64,000 nt of DNA from Ovis canadensis (lineage: Eukaryota > Chordata > Mammalia > Artiodactyla > Bovidae). How positions within the stretch are numbered: the first letter of the stretch is position 1; each line of letters begins with the position of its first letter. The stretch spans positions 7,400,501 through 7,464,500 of the forward strand of contig NC_091247.1 of NCBI RefSeq assembly GCF_042477335.2. Direction: 5' to 3'. A program made the translations under genes and the position numbers. This document shows positions 1 through 10,795 of the stretch, in pieces. The notes below the pieces were generated by a model that did no database searches, had not been told where the DNA came from, and saw nothing but the letters and a program-made list of their open reading frames with translations.

Positions 1-1845
1 ATGAAAACTGACCTTTTCCAGTCCTGTGGCCACTGCTGAGTTTTCCAAATTTGCTGGCATATTGAGTGCAGCACTTTCACAGCATCATCTTTCAGGATTT
101 GAAAGAGCTCAACTGGAATTCCATCACCTCCACTAGCTTTGTTCATAGTGATGCTCTCTAAGGCCCACTTGACTTCACATTCCAGGATTCCGGCTCTAGG
201 AGAGTGATCACACCATCGTAATTATCTTGGTCGTGAAGATCTTTTTTGTACAGTTCTGTGTATTCTTGCCACCTCTTCTTAATATCTTCTGCTTCTGTTA
301 GGTCCATACCATTTCTATCCTTTATTGAGCCCATCTTTGCATGAAATGTTCCCTTGGTATCTCTAATTTCCTTGAAGAGATCTCTAGTCTTTCCCATTCT
401 GTTGTTTTCCTCTATTTCTTTGCACTGATTGTTGAGGAAGGCTTTCTTATCTCTTCTTGCTATTCTTTGGAACTCTGCATTCAGATGCTTATATCTTTTC
501 TTTTCTCCTTTGCTTTTTGCTTCTCTTCTTTTCACAGCTATTTGTAAGGCCTCCCCAGACAGCCATTTTGCTTTTTTGCATTTCTTTTCCATGGGGATGG
601 TCTTCATCCCTGTCTCCTGTACAATGTCATGAACCTCCGTCCATAGTTCATCAGGCACTCTATCTTTCAGATCTAATCCCTTAAATCTATTTCTCACTGC
701 CACTGTATAATCATAAGGGATTTGATTTAGGTCGTACCTGAATGGTCTAGTGGTTTTCCCTACTTTCTTCAATTTAAGTCTGAATTTGGTAATAAGGAGT
801 TCATGATCTGAGCCACAGTCAGCTCCTGGTCTTATTTTTGTTGACTATATAGAGCTTCTCCATCTTTGGCTGCAAAGAATATGATCAGTCTGATTTTGGT
901 GTTGACCATCTGGTGATGTCCATGTGTAGAGCTTTCTCTTGTGTTATTGGAAGAGGATGTTTGCTATGACCAGTGCATTTTCTTGGCAAAACCCTATTAG
1001 CCTTTGCCCTGCTTCATTCTGTATTCCAAGGCCAAATTTGCCTGTTACTCCAGGTGTTTCTTGACTTCCTACTTTTGCATTCCAGTCCCCTATAATGAAA
1101 AGGACATCTTTTTTGGGTGTTAGTTCTAAAAGGTCTTGTAGGTCTTCATAGAACCGTTCAACTTCAGCTTCTTCAGCATTACTGGTTGGGGCATAGACTT
1201 GGATTACTGTGATATTGAATGGTTTGCCTTGGAAACGAAGAGAGATCATTCTGTTGTTTTTGAGATTGCATCCAAGTACTGCATTTCGGACTCTTTTGTT
1301 GACCATGATGGCTACTCCATTTCTTCTAAGGGATTCCTGCCCACAGTAGTAGATATAATGGTCATCTGAGTTAAATTCACCCACTCCAGTCCATTTTAGT
1401 TCGCTGATTCCTAGAATGTCAACATTCAATCTTGCCATCTCCTGTTTGACCACTTCCAATTTGCCTTGATTCATGGACCTAACATTCCAGGTTCCTATGC
1501 AATATTGCTCTTTAGAGCATTGGACCTTGCTTCTATCATCCACAACTGGGTATTGTTTTTGCTTTGGCTCCATCCCTTCCTTCTTTCTGGAGTTATTTCT
1601 CCATTGATCTCCAGTAGCATATTGGGCACCTACCGACCTGGGGAGTTCCTCTTTCAGTATCCTATCATTTTGCCTTTTCATACTGTTCATGGGGTTCTCA
1701 AGGCAAGAAGACTGAAGTGGTTTGCCATTCCCTTCTCCAGTGGACCACATTCCATCAGACCTCTCCACCATGACCCGCCCATCTTGGGTGGCCCCACAGG
1801 GCATGGCTTAGTTTCACTGAGTTAGACAAGGCTGTGGTCCTAGTG

Positions 1846-2263
1846 AGAGATGGACTGTGAAGAAGGCTGAGCGCCGAAGAATTGATGCTTTTGAACTGTG
1901 GTGTTGGAGAAGACTCTTGAGAGTCCCTTGGACTGCAAGGAGATCCAACCAGTCCATTCTGAAGGAGATCAACCCTGGGATTTCTTTGAAAGGAATGATG
2001 CTAAAGCTGAAACTCCAGTACTTTGGCCACCTCATTGAGAAGAGTTGACTCATTGGAAAAGACTCTGATGCTGGGAGGGATTGGGGGCAGGAGGAGAAGG
2101 GTACGACCGAGGATGAGATGGCTGGATGGCATCACGGACTTGATGGACGTGAGTCTGAGTGAACTCCAGGAGATGGTGATGAACAGGGAGGCCTGGCGTG
2201 CTGCAATTCACGGGGTCGCAAAGAGTCGGACACGACTGAGCGACAGAACTGAACTGAACTGAA
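1846..2263 (+). mobile_element. 5'-truncated BovB 3' end nested inside the longer BovB leader
   Basis: Plus-strand BovB tail encoding the C-terminal part of the reverse-transcriptase ORF (KKAERRRIDAFELWCWRRLL, then SNQSILKEINPG and [12 protein letters not shown]) and ending in the short GAACT repeat tail typical of BovB. It is flanked by CTGTGGTCCTAGTG at 1832-1845 and again at 2264-2277, a perfect 14-bp target-site duplication. The minus-strand BovB leader resumes directly after the second copy, so this is a later insertion into an existing element. Confidence 0.9.
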
Positions 2264-2339
2264 CTGTGGTCCTAGTGTGATTAGATTGACTAGTTTTCTG
2301 TGAGTATGGTTTCAGTGTGTCTGCCCTCTGATGCCCTCT

Positions 2340-2790
2340 GGCAACACCTACCATCTTACTTGGGTTTCTCTTACCTTGGACGTGGGGTATCTCTTCACGG
2401 CTGCTCCAGGCTGCTCCAGCAAAGCGCACCCGCTGCTCCTTACCTTGGACGAGGGGTATCTCCTCACCACCGCCCCTCCTGACCTTGAACGTGGAGTAGC
2501 TCCTCTAGGCCCTCCTGTGCCCGCGCAGCCACCGCTCCTTGGACATGGGGTAGCTCCTCCTGGCCACCACCCCCGGCCTTGGGCGGGGGTTAGCTCCTCT
2601 CTGCCGCCGCCCCTGACCTCGGACGTGAGGTAGCTCCTCTCAGCTGCTCCTGGGCTGTGGCAGCCTGGCACTCTTGGCTGCTGCCCCTGGCCTCAGGCTG
2701 GGGGTAGCTCCTCCCGGCCGCCGCCCCTGACCTCGGACATGGGGTAGCTCCTCCCGGCAGCGCTTGTGCGCCGTCGCAGCCGCCTGCGGT
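2340..2790 (-). repeat. GC-rich degenerate tandem units in the BovB 5' leader
   Basis: Seven or eight imperfect units share a core like GGGGTAGCTCCTC preceded by GACCTCGGACGTG. They are spaced by roughly 50-70 bases of GC-rich filler. On the minus strand the array sits at the 5' end of the BovB element, where a promoter or untranslated leader would be. The open frames through it (repeating GGATPCPRSG-like peptides) are by-products of the repeat. I recognise this array from other ruminant BovB copies; its function is inferred. Confidence 0.7.
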
Positions 2791-2935
2791 ATGGGCTCCT
2801 CCAGCCAAGAATACTGGAATGGGTGGTCATGCCCTCCTCTAGGGGATCTTTCCCACCCAGGGATCAAACCCGTGTCTCCTGTGTCTCCTGTATTAAAGAC
2901 AGATTCTTTACCCACTGAGCTGGAAGCCCATCATT
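2791..2935 (-). mobile_element. Bov-tA-type SINE fragment
   Basis: Reading the minus strand, a tRNA-like head with CAGTGGGTAAAGAATC and GGTTTGATCCCTGGG (A- and B-box-like) is followed by the Bov-A body (GATCCCCTAGAGGAGG, CATTCCAGTATTC). It abuts the BovB leader directly, so it may be part of the original 5' structure of that element or a neighbour. Confidence 0.75.
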
Positions 2936-2944
2936 TTGGTATTA

Positions 2945-3480
2945 ATTTCTCATTTAAATGCTTTCTTCTCTGCAGTCACCCTATATGTTTTCTCAGTCCT
3001 TTAACTTTATTGAGGCTTTAAGTGGGGAAGTCAAAGATCTCGGTAAATGTCCCATTGCACTTGAAAATATGAGTTATTTTCAAATATCTTTTGATATTGA
3101 TTTCTAACATAATTCCACAATAATGTTAGACTCTGTGTGATTTCAATACCTTTACACCGTGAAATTTTTGCTCCTTGTTTTATGTCCCTGGATATGTTTC
3201 AGTGTCTCCTGATGTATAGTCATGGGAACTTGAATAGAATTTGTATCCTGCTGGTGTGTGAAAGTAGTATAAGTCTTAATTATGTTGATTTGGTTGATAG
3301 TGCTTTTCAGGCCTACTGTATCCTTATACTTTTCTGTCTATTCATTCTATTAATTTTTGAGAGTGTGATACTGAAACTCCAACTAAAAATCTTAATCTAC
3401 TTAAAAATAATTGTAATATATAGTGGAACTATATGTAACTTTGTTCTGTATTTCCCAAATCTCCTGTAAATTTGTTATCA
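2945..3480 (-). mobile_element. Old L1 fragment, ORF2 endonuclease region
   Basis: AT-rich sequence resembling the antisense of the L1 ORF2 5' half; the stretch around 3290-3400 (TCTGTCTATTCATTCTAT, then GAGAGTGTGATACTGAAACT) is characteristic. It is diverged and has no long frame. An A-rich tract follows at 3490-3540. Confidence 0.65.
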
Positions 3481-3540
3481 TATTTTGATAATTTAAAAAA
3501 AAAACAGAAAAGAAAGAAAAAATATATAGAAGATATATGA

Positions 3541-5905
3541 AGCAGGAAACTATGATACATAAAGAAAAACTGACCAATGAAACTGATCCGGGGGGAAAAA
3601 AAGAAAATGGCGCCTGGATTGATCCACTAGACCTAGGTTACAACCTTGGAGTCTACGTTCGTGTTCCCTGGGATTCTGATGTAACTGGATGCGCCCATAG
3701 TTGGTAAAGACCTGGGCAATGTGAAGTCAGGGATTGTTTTGTATTGGAGCCTGGCCCAGGCCGATGCTAGAAGACGTGCCTGATAGACAGCCTAATTGCT
3801 TGTCAGGAGGGGTGAGAATACAGCAGAGTGGCTCCCTGACCAGAGTGGCTCGCTCTGAGAACCAGCCAGGCAGCTCGAGTCCACCCCATGGACGGGGCTG
3901 GAAAGACTAGGGGGACGATGGTGACTCGGAAGCCACCAGCGAGCCAGGAGGTCCCCCGGGGCTCCTCCGCTGGACTCAGTGCCCCATCCGGCCCAGCCTG
4001 GGCTTGTCTGGGTCAGCGGGCCCTACTTCCCTGCCAGCTGCCCTCAGCTGCCTCGGGCACTGCCTCTGTTAGCTTCTGAGAGGCAGGAGGTGTGAGCTGT
4101 GAGTTTCCCAGAACAGTTCTCTGGGACCGGGCTGCCGCGTCTGGCTGCTTTGCCCCTCCCTGGTTAGAGGGCATTTCAGGGGGGAGAAGCCAAGTCCCTG
4201 AACGCCAGGGTCTTCTCACCGCAGAGAGAGTGTCGAGGAGGAAGTGGCCAGGGTGAGGGACTGTACAGTGAGAGGGAGTTGGCTGCGGTGAGGTTTTCCT
4301 GGTGGAGCAAACAGTGCAGTGAAATGGGCAAGGGAGAGGTGAGGGGCAGACAGAGAGGGACCCGGCAGAGGCCTGGCCTCCCAAAGTGTTGAGGACCACT
4401 CCTGGCGACCACGGAGGGGTCCTTGAAAGATGACCGTTGTTTGGTTTGGTTTTGCCTTTGGGGGAAAAAAGCAAAAAGCATACCTTTCATACAGGAAAAC
4501 CCAGAAAGTGAATGTGTATAGCTTGATGATGTTTCACAAACTATGTACACCTGTGTTACCAGAGCTCCAGGAGCTCCTGACACTCCATCTAGTCAACCCC
4601 AGGGTGACCACCAACCCCGCTGCCAGCCGCATACATTAGGTCGATCTGCTTTGGGTACTTTCTGTAAGCTGACTCCTACAGTGTGTATTCTGGGGGCGTG
4701 GCTCCTTTCACCAGCATTGTTTGTGAGATCTGTGATGAAATCTCTGGCTGTAGTTCACTCACACTCGCTGTGTAGATCGCCACTTGTGAACGCACCATGG
4801 TTGACTTTCCATTTGAGTCTTGTTGGACTTTGGGGTGTTTCCAGATCTAGCAGGTTAGGAACGGTGTTTGTAGGAACAGCCTCCTGCAGATCTTTGGTGT
4901 ACCAAGGGATGCTTTTCCAATGGAGATGTGCCTAGGAGCCAGGGCAGGGTCCTGTGAGATGGTAGAGATGACAGGTCAGACCCACTGTGTGGACAAGGAG
5001 CTGGGTGTTGCAGGCATGAATGCTGTGAGGGGAGCCCTGGGAGGCTGCAGGAGCCACCTGCCTCCTCCCTGAGCCGAGAGGTGGACCACTGATGCCCCTG
5101 GTATCTCTGAGCATCCTGGGAGGTTCTCCGTCCTTAGTCACTGGTGTTACCTCCACTGCAGCCTGCGAGGCAGCTCTTCATTATGCTCAGTTTATAGCTG
5201 AGGACAGTAAGACTCTGAGCGTCCCACCACTTGCCGGTCACCCGGCTAATATGTCACAGAGCCAGGATTTCAATCCTGTTCCGCTGGATGGGCAGGCCCA
5301 GGTTCTAAACCACCTTGCATCCTGTCAACCGAACTGCAGACTGCCTCTTCCCACGGCCCACAGGAATCCTCAGACCAGCCCCGGCAATCCAGAGCTGAGC
5401 TGGCCTTTTACTTTGGCCTCTCCTCTAGAAGGGAGTTTACCGAGAGGACGGCCCCCGGATTAGAGGCGCAAAGTCTAACCCTGTGCACCGCACCCTAGCC
5501 ACCCTGGCATGCGCTCAAAGTCCCTAGGAAAAAACTCTTACCCTCTCCAGGCCTGTTTCTCTGAAATATGTCAGCTGCTGCCCTCTAGATTAGAAGTTCG
5601 TTCCTGCATTTCAAGGACTGTTCAAGCTCCTAGGTGGTTGCCAGACCATGTCTCAGCGTCAGGGGTGAAGAGAGAAGGATAAAGCATAAGAACGGCAACG
5701 CCTTGGAGAAATTGTTATTCCCGTGGGTGCTGTGAGACTCCTCCATCCTTAAGATGCAAAGAAGAAAGACAAATGGACTCAAAGTAGAAGTGACAGTTTT
5801 GGCTTCAAAACCTCTGAGAGGAGTCACTCGTTGTGTTTTAGAGGTTTCTAGAAGTCAGAGCCTGGCATTCCAGACACCACGGAGGCGAGTCCTCCAGACA
5901 CAGGG
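3541..5905. other. Intergenic sequence without a recognised gene
   Basis: No exon with plausible splice sites and no conserved protein-like frame was recognised. Short frames here are isolated. A MIR-like segment lies at about 5155-5290. The neighbour expected beyond MIGA2 by synteny (DOLPP1) was not found in this stretch. Confidence 0.55.
5155..5290 (+). repeat. MIR-like SINE
   Basis: Contains a MIR-type core: TTTATAGCTGAGGACAGTA, then CTTGCCGGTCACC, then AGAGCCAGGATTTCAA, in the order seen in MIR elements. Diverged. Confidence 0.55.
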
Positions 5906-6085
5906 ACTTCCCCTGATGGTCCAGTGGCTGAGACTGTGCACTCCCAATGCAAGGATCCCTGGCCGGGGAACTAGATCCCACATGCAGCAACCAAGAGTTA
6001 CTCATGCCGCAACTAAAGATCCTGCATGCTGCAACTAAGACCTGCCGCAGCTGTATAAATAAATAAATATAAATATTAAAAAATA
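5906..6085 (+). mobile_element. tRNA-Glu-headed cetartiodactyl SINE (CHR-like)
   Basis: Starts with GGGACTTCCCCTGATGGTCC, has GGCCGGGGAACTAGATCCC in the body, and ends in a TAAATAAATAAATATAAATA tail. Confidence 0.85.
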
Positions 6086-6122
6086 AGTAAAACCGTCAAT
6101 TCAAAAATGTGTTTCAAAATAG

Positions 6123-6312
6123 TTAAAGTCACTCAGTCATGTCTGACTCTCTGTGACCTCATGGACTATACAGTCCATGGGATTCTCCAGGCCAGAATAC
6201 TGGAGAGGGTTAGCCATTCCCTTCTCCAGGGGATCTTCCCAACTCAGGGATTGAACTTGGGTCTCCTGTATTGCAGGCAGATTCTTTACCACTGAGCCAG
6301 CAAGGAAGTCCA
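6123..6312 (-). mobile_element. Bov-tA SINE
   Basis: Antisense Bov-tA: begins with the reverse complement of the GACTGAGTGACTTTAA end and finishes with CCACTGAGCCAGCAAGGAAG, the reverse complement of the tRNA-like head. Confidence 0.85.
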
Positions 6313-6536
6313 CAAGCTCCCCTGGTTTGCAGCATGAGCTGATTTCCATGTGAACACTCTCTCCTGTGGCCGCTGCTGTGATGGCACCAGACCAGGAGTT
6401 GGGACGAGAGGAACAGTCAGCTCTCGCTAGCAGATGGGGTGCAAGCCAGCTCCAGCGCCTCCACTGCTGCCCAGGTGACACCTAGAGATGTGCTTGGCAC
6501 CCGGTGGGCACCTAGTGAATACTTGGTGAACAAATG

Positions 6537-6809
6537 CTGCTGCTGCTGCTGCTAAGTCGCTTTCAGTCGTGTCTGACTCTGTGGGACCCCATAGACTGCA
6601 GCCCACCAGGCTCCCCCGTCCCTGGGATTCTCCAGGCAAGAAGAATGGCAGTGGGTTGCCATTTCCTTCTCCAATGAATAAAAGTGAAAGTGAAGTCACT
6701 CAGTTGTGTCCGACTCTTAGCAACCCCATGGACTGTAGCCTACCAGGCTCCTCCGTCCATGGGATTTTCCAGGCAAGAGTACTGGAGTGGGTTGCCACTG
6801 CCTTCTCCA
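6537..6809 (-). mobile_element. Dimeric Bov-A2 SINE with perfect target-site duplication
   Basis: Two antisense Bov-A monomers in tandem (6556-6672 and 6690-6809), with a CTG run at 6537-6552 next to the 3' end. GTGAACAAATG is present at 6526-6536 and 6810-6820, an 11-bp duplication that fixes both ends. Confidence 0.93.
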
Positions 6810-7122
6810 GTGAACAAATGAGCCTTCTTCAACTGTCCTGTCCCATTTGTGTACCTGCCCTGAGAGCCATTTATATCGTAATTGAACCTGCTTTTTCCAA
6901 GCACTCGATGTGAGCCATAAGGTGGGCCCAGACAATGCTACAAGTTTTTATCTTCCACACCCTGCTCACGCTGCACGGGAATCAATCTCATGGGTGATGC
7001 GGCAGAAGCCTAACAGGTTCAGGAGACATGGGTGTCAGTCCTGGGCTGCCGCCATCTTGCCTGTATGCTGGGGGGCGGTCGTCCTCCCCTCTCAATTTCC
7101 CCTTTCATCAGTGGGGGGATGG

Positions 7123-7312
7123 GGACTTACCTGCTGGTCCAGCAGCTAAGACTGTGCTCCCAATGCAGGTGGCCCAGATTCCATCCCGGGTCAGGGAACT
7201 GGATCCCACATGCCGCAGCTAAGAGTTCACATGCTGCTACTGAAGATCTCGCCTGGCACAACTAAGACCCAGTGCAGCCGAATAAGCAAATATTTAAAAA
7301 AAAAAAAAAAGG
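7123..7312 (+). mobile_element. tRNA-Glu-headed SINE (CHR-like)
   Basis: GGGACTTACCTGCTGGTCC at the head, GTCAGGGAACTGGATCCCAC in the body, poly(A) tail at 7295-7311. Confidence 0.85.
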
Positions 7313-7964
7313 AAACAAACAGAGGGGCTGGAATGTTACCTACTGTTGTGTAACAAGCCAGCCTCAAACCTAGTGCCTTAGGACCAGCACCATTTTGTTG
7401 TTCAAGATCTGCAACTTGGCTGGGCCAATTCTGCTGGGTCACTCACGACTCGACTGGGCTTGTGGGGTCCCAGGCACATCCCTTAAAGCTGGGGCTGCTG
7501 GCCCCGGGGGCCACGCTCTCCTCCATGGGGCCTCCCCAGCAGAGAGGCCAAGGTCTTCATGGCCGCAGATACTCTCCAAGATGACCAGTCCCAGTGCCCC
7601 AGGGCTCACCAAGCCTCTGCTTGCATCCCATCACTCTTGTTACACTGGCCAAAGCAGGTCACATGGCCAAGGTCAGAGCTGATGTGGGAGAGGTCTGTAT
7701 AAGGACATGGATTCCAAGAGGCATGATTCATGGAGGCTGTGATTGTAACCGTCCACTCACTGGCCACAAGAGGAATAAGGGGTCAGGATTCCTCTGGGGG
7801 CCTTCCCAGCTCTGGTGTCTGGGATTCTGAGCTTCCTGGGACTTGTTATGCAAGAAAGGAAGTTCTCAAAGATGAGTTTGGGGGGTGGGGCTGTCTAAAG
7901 GACTCAGGAGCCAACTCACCTGGGCTCCCTCTGGTCAAACTTGTGACCAATTGGAGCATCAGAA
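7313..7964. other. Intergenic sequence, possibly an old unassigned repeat
   Basis: No gene recognised. The opening (CTGTTGTGTAACAAGCCAGC and what follows) resembles a widespread old mammalian repeat whose family I cannot name with confidence. Confidence 0.4.
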
Positions 7965-8305
7965 AAATGATTGTAACTGAGTGTAAATTATGGGATAAAT
8001 AATAATCCTTGCATCCATAGTGGTGATCCAACAAAGAGGTAAAACTCTTCACAGAATGCCAGTCAGCAACAGAGGAATTAAATACTGATGCATACTATAA
8101 AATGGATGAACCTCAAAGACATTACTCTATGTAAAGAAGTCAAGCTCAAAAGATCACATTTTATGACTCCATTTACAGGAAGTGTCCAGAAAAGGCAAGT
8201 CATGAAAGGAAACTGATGGCAACCTGGGGGCTGGGGGATTCACTGCAGTTGAGTACTAGAGGTCTTCTGGGGGTGGTGAGAATATTCTGAGACTGTATGG
8301 TGGTA
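7965..8305 (+). mobile_element. Old L1 3' UTR, left part
   Basis: Matches the general pattern of mammalian L1M 3' ends: TAAAATGGATGAACCTCAAA, CATTTTATGACTCCATTTAC, GGAAGTGTCCAGAAAAGGC, GGGGGCTGGGGGATTCACTG. The sequence resumes after the BovB insertion at about 9068. Confidence 0.7.
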
Positions 8306-9067
8306 GCACCACCACTCTGATGGCAGAAAAGGAAGAGGAACTAAAGAAACTCTTGATGAAGGTGGAAGAGGAGAGCGAAAAAGCCGACTTAAAACTGAAC
8401 ATTCAAAAAACTAAGATCATGGCACCTGGTCCCATCACTTCATGGCAGATAGATGGGGAAATGATGGAAACAGTGACAGATTACTTCCTTGGGCTCTAAA
8501 ATCACTGTGGACGGTGACTGCAGCCATGAAATGAAAAGATGCTTGCTTCTCAGAAAGAGAGCTATGACAAACCTAGACAGCACATTAAAAAGCAGAGGCA
8601 TCATTTTTCCAACAAAGGTCCATATAGTCAAAGCTATGGTTTTGCCAGTAGCCATACATAGATGGAAGAGTTGGACCATTAAGAAGGCTGAGTGGCGAAG
8701 AATTGATGCTTTTGAACTGTGGTGTTGGAGAAGACTCGAGAGTCCCTCAGACTGCAAGGAGATCCAACCAGTCAATCCTAAAGGAAATCAACCCTGAATA
8801 TTCATTGGAAGGACTGATGCTGAAGGTGAAGCTCCAATACTTTGGCCACCTGATGGGAAGAACTAACTCATTGGAAAAGACCTTGATGCTGGGAAAGATT
8901 GAGGGCAGAAGGAGAAGGGGACGACAGAAGATGAGATTGTTGGACGGCATCACTGACTCAATGGACATGAGTTTGAGCAAGCTCCAGGAGATAGTGAAGG
9001 ACAGGGGAGCCTGCCATGCTGCAGTTCATAGGTCGCAAAGAGTTGGACACGACCAAGTGACTGAACA
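8306..9067 (+). mobile_element. 5'-truncated BovB 3' end inserted in the L1
   Basis: Encodes the reverse-transcriptase C-terminal third in decayed form ([54 protein letters not shown]) and ends with ACGACCAAGTGACTGAAC. Several frame changes are visible between these blocks. It has the same strand as the flanking L1 halves. Confidence 0.88.
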
Positions 9068-9178
9068 TTTTGGTAACAGTTTGACACCTCTGTAAAGTTA
9101 CTGAAGTTACTAAAAACAACCATTTAAAGCGAGTGCATTCTATGGTATACAAATCATACCTTAGTAAAGCTGTTTAAA
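9068..9178 (+). mobile_element. Old L1 3' UTR, right part
   Basis: GGTAACAGTTTGACACC, ACAACCATTTAAAG and ATACAAATCATACCTTAGTA resemble the very end of L1M elements and continue the copy interrupted at 8306. Confidence 0.6.
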
Positions 9179-9604
9179 CACTTACTTGCCAGCATTGGGG
9201 ATATTAATAATTACATCTGCTTGAGTATGAAATCAGTAGAGGGGAAGAATCAAATACTTACCCTCTTTTTAGGTTGAACTGGGGTCTGTCTCCAGTTAAT
9301 CAGGAAAAGCTTTTCAGAATCCCAACAGGTATTAGAGAGCTAGTGCTCATTTTTAAGGTGTGATGTTTGTATTGTGATTATGACAGAGAACTACCTTATT
9401 TTAAGATAAATCTTTTCAAGTAGTTTAGGGAGGAAGCACAAGCCTAAAACTTACTCCAAAATATTTTCTAAAAGGACTATGTGCATGAAACAACTATGGC
9501 AATATGTTAATTACTGACTCGAACTGTGGATTTTATGGGTGTGCTTTTATGTTTTTTAATTTCTGTAATTTAAAAATTTCAGAAAATACAGAAAAACTTT
9601 CAAG
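9179..9604. other. Intergenic AT-rich sequence
   Basis: Nothing recognised beyond AT-rich single-copy-looking DNA. Confidence 0.4.
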
Positions 9605-9952
9605 TACAGTGGTCCCAGCTTATCCAGTTTTGCTTTCCAAGATTGCACTTACCCTCAGTCAACCACAGTCTGAAAATATTACATGGAAAATTCCAGAAAT
9701 AAATAATTCATGTTTTAAAATGCACACCGTTCTGTGCAGTGTGATAAAATCTCATGCTATCTTGAGCCATCCTGCTCCGTTGCCACCTGGATGCGAATCA
9801 TCCTTCCATCCGGCGCACCTATGCTGTCTACCCTACCTGCTTTTTAGTCACTTAACAGCCCTCTGCATTATCAGAATGACTGTCACAGCATCACAGTGCT
9901 TGTGTTTGAGTCACCCTGTTTTACTAAATAATGGTCCCCAAGCACAAAAGTT

Positions 9953-10078
9953 GGAGGGGGAAGTGGCCACCCACTCTAGTGTTCTTGCCTGGAAAAGCCC
10001 ATGCACAGAGGAGCCTCCCGGGCTACAGTCTGTGGGTTGCAAAGGGTTGGACACGACTGAGCGACTTACACATAAGCA
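9953..10078 (+). mobile_element. Bov-A/Bov-tA SINE fragment inside the Tigger element
   Basis: CACCCACTCTAGTGTTCTTG to GGTTGGACACGACTGAGCG. Similar AAGCAC(T)AAAG strings on each side suggest an approximate target duplication. Confidence 0.75.
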
Positions 10079-10462
10079 CTAAAGTAGTGATGCTGGCAAT
10101 CTGAATATGCCCAAGAGAAGCTGACAAGTGCTTCCTTTAAGTGAAAAGGTGAAAGTGCTCAACTTAATAAGGAAAGGAAAAGTATCCATTTACTGAGGTT
10201 GCTGAGACCTATGAGGACAAATCTTTTATCCATGAAATTATGAAAAAAGGAAAAAATCCGTGTTTTCTCTTGCGTCTCAAGCTGCAAAACTGACGAGTAT
10301 GTGGTAGGTGATTAGTTGAGATGCAAGAGGCTGCATGCAGTCTGTGTATTTTGAGAGACAGACCACATGCACATTTTTATTAGTGTGCTGTTTTAACTGT
10401 TCCATTTTATTACTGTTGTTCATCTCTTACTGTGCCTAATTTACATAAACTTCACCACAGGC

Positions 10463-10690
10463 GTATATGGGCTTCCTAGGTGGTGCAGTGGTAAAGAATC
10501 TGCCTCCCAATGCAGGAGACGCAAGAGACGTGAGTTCGATCCCCGGGTCGGGAAGATTCCCCTGGAGGAGGGCATGGCAACCCACCCACGTATTCTTGCC
10601 TGGAAAAACTCCATAGAAGAGTGTGGTGGGCTACAGTCCATGGGGTCGCGAAGAGTTGGACATGACTGAGTGACTGAGTTAACGACATAA
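10463..10690 (+). mobile_element. Bov-tA SINE inside the Tigger element
   Basis: Head GGGCTTCCTAGGTGGTGCAG, B-box-like GAGTTCGATCCCCGGG, body GTATTCTTGCCTGG, end GTTGGACATGACTGAGTGAC. Confidence 0.88.
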
Positions 10691-10795
10691 CATAATATAG
10701 GTACGTATACAGGAAGATTCAGTACTACCCGTGGTTTCAGACATCCACGGCAGCTCTTAGAATGTGTCCTCCGCCCAAAAGAGGGGACTACTGTA

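Larger units (their letters stand above)
1..2790 (-). mobile_element. BovB (RTE-clade) LINE, long copy with 5' leader, runs off the left edge
   Basis: Minus-strand non-LTR retrotransposon. Between 944 and 1804 an open frame of 286 codons carries the apurinic-type endonuclease domain (CIGTWNVRSMNQGKLE near its start, VIQVYAPTSNAEEAE in the middle, FIIGDWNAKVGSQ later), which nicks the target DNA. From 772 down to 158 a second open stretch (KKVGKTTRPFRYDLNQIPYDY) is the linker into the reverse transcriptase. Bases 1-157 read further into that domain, and the rest lies outside the window. The two open stretches are not in one continuous frame, so the copy is broken as a coding element. The 5' leader continues to about 2790 and is interrupted by a second BovB piece at 1846-2263. 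BovB is typical of ruminants. This is not a host gene. Confidence 0.93.
9607..10793 (+). mobile_element. Tigger-like DNA transposon with inverted ends and TA duplication
   Basis: Left end CAGTGGTCCCAGCTTATCC and right end GGGGACTACTG are complementary terminal repeats, each next to TA (9605-9606 and 10794-10795), the pogo/Tigger target duplication. The start of a transposase frame is recognisable around 9940-10250 (conceptual blocks SDAGN, MPKRS, VLPLSEKVKVL). It is decayed, internally deleted and split by two SINEs at 9953-10078 and 10463-10690. Confidence 0.78.

Noticed and set aside
944-1804. A 286-codon open frame on the minus strand might be a host nuclease gene.
   Set aside because: Its sequence is the BovB endonuclease domain, it lacks introns and a promoter of its own, and it sits within recognised BovB DNA.
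1-2263. Head-to-head BovB pieces looked like a twin-priming (inverted) insertion.
   Set aside because: A perfect 14-bp duplication brackets 1846-2263, and the minus-strand leader continues after 2277, which shows a nested insertion of a second copy.
2348-2915. Overlapping open frames with repeated GGATPCPRSG-like peptides, resembling a repeat protein.
   Set aside because: They follow from the GC-rich tandem DNA units of the BovB leader and occur in several frames at once.
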